NCBI GenBank assembly: GCA_965603285.1
Contig: CBFDCK010000162.1
Span: 1 to 6,730 of the forward strand
Direction of reading: 5' to 3'
DNA: 6,730 nucleotides
Source of the DNA: JAUWPO01 sp965603285
GTDB lineage: Bacteria > Chloroflexota > Anaerolineae > Anaerolineales > UBA4823
Both the position numbers and the translations under genes were made by a program. This document shows, piece after piece, positions 6,549-6,730 of this stretch (position 1 is its first letter; the number at the start of each line of letters is the position of its first letter). The notes under the pieces are model-generated. The model was not told the DNA's origin, made no database searches, and was given only the letters and a program-made list of their open reading frames with translations.

Positions 6549-6722
6549 TGCCCTGCTGTGCGCGTGATGCCGCACCTCGGTTTTGAGCCAACACTCTTAT
6601 AAGGGGTTCCAATCTTCTTAGAAGGAAGCGATAGGCTGAGGCCAAGGCTGAACTCTGGAGGCGGGACCCAACCTGCGAAGGCAGGTTCAAAACTTAGCTG
6701 CACACGGCATGGTGGGGTTTTT
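6549..6722 (+). ncRNA. ssrS: 6S RNA, RNA polymerase regulator
   Basis: 6S RNA mimics an open promoter and sequesters housekeeping RNA polymerase holoenzyme, mostly when growth slows. The stretch is about 174 bases, near the usual 180-200. It aligns by eye with E. coli 6S at both ends: UGUGCGCGUGAUGCCG on the 5' side and AGCUGCACACGGCAUGG on the 3' side sit where E. coli has its UGUUCGC and GCGGCGGCAUC segments. A closing stem forms from UGC-UGUGC (6554-6561) with GCACA (6700-6704) and GCA (6707-6709), extended by CCC with G-rich 6711-6717. A 7-bp hairpin, AACCUGC-GAAG-GCAGGUU (6670-6687), occupies the 3' side of the central bubble, as in E. coli. GGGGUUCC (6603-6610) pairs with GGGACCC (6663-6669) at the base of the apical arm. 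The end is GGTGGGG followed by five T, serving as a terminator. It starts about 115 bases after asnS. Exact ends are uncertain; SRP RNA, tmRNA and RNase P RNA hallmarks are absent. Confidence 0.75.
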
Positions 6723-6730
6723 CTGAAGCC

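Noticed and set aside
6611..6645. SRP RNA-like GAAGGAAGC segment
   Set aside because: The AGAAGGAAGC string recalls the SRP RNA apical loop, but the paired internal loop of SRP RNA (CAGG opposite AGCAG) is missing and the whole fold fits 6S RNA better.
6521..6703. Minus-strand open frame of 60 codons antisense to the 6S region
   Set aside because: It lies over a stretch explained by structured RNA, has no recognisable protein family, and the structured-RNA reading with promoter and T-run fits better.

Overview
The window reads as ordinary bacterial chromosome with moderate, slightly AT-leaning base composition. The gene set is an SQR-like flavoprotein with a DUF1641 partner, an XRE-cupin regulator, a bacterial-type AspRS beside a standalone AsnRS, and a 6S RNA. 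This fits a Chloroflexota (Anaerolineae-like) bacterium best. That placement rests on protein flavour and gene context recalled from family knowledge; no search was run. There is no sign of a mobile element, CRISPR array, tRNA or rRNA.

Left part (1-2171, all on the minus strand): a compact three-gene unit transcribed right to left. It begins with an ArsR-family repressor (1818-2171). Next is a sulfide:quinone oxidoreductase-like FAD protein (557-1789), whose GTG start is set by a clear ribosome binding site. Last is a DUF1641 protein (1-547) that runs off the left edge. The gaps are 28 and 9 bases, so this looks like one self-regulated operon for reduced-sulfur or related quinone-linked redox chemistry. 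An 18-bp inverted repeat just upstream of the arsR start is a candidate operator.

Middle (2172-2635): a divergent intergenic region of about 460 bases with no convincing gene. It is rich in small inverted repeats and carries a good sigma-70-type promoter for the rightward genes.

Right part (2636-6433, plus strand): an XRE-cupin transcriptional regulator, then aspS 50 bases downstream, then asnS 19 bases after aspS. The AspRS has His31 and Gly83, the residues tied to non-discriminating AspRS enzymes that also aspartylate tRNA-Asn. It nevertheless sits directly beside a dedicated AsnRS, so the cell may have two routes to Asn-tRNA(Asn).

Right edge (6434-6730): after asnS comes a spacer with an extended -10 promoter, then a stretch of about 174 bases that aligns by eye with the architecture of 6S RNA. 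It has a closing stem, a central bubble with a 3'-side hairpin, an apical arm and a U-run. This is a non-coding gene that ORF-based reading would miss.
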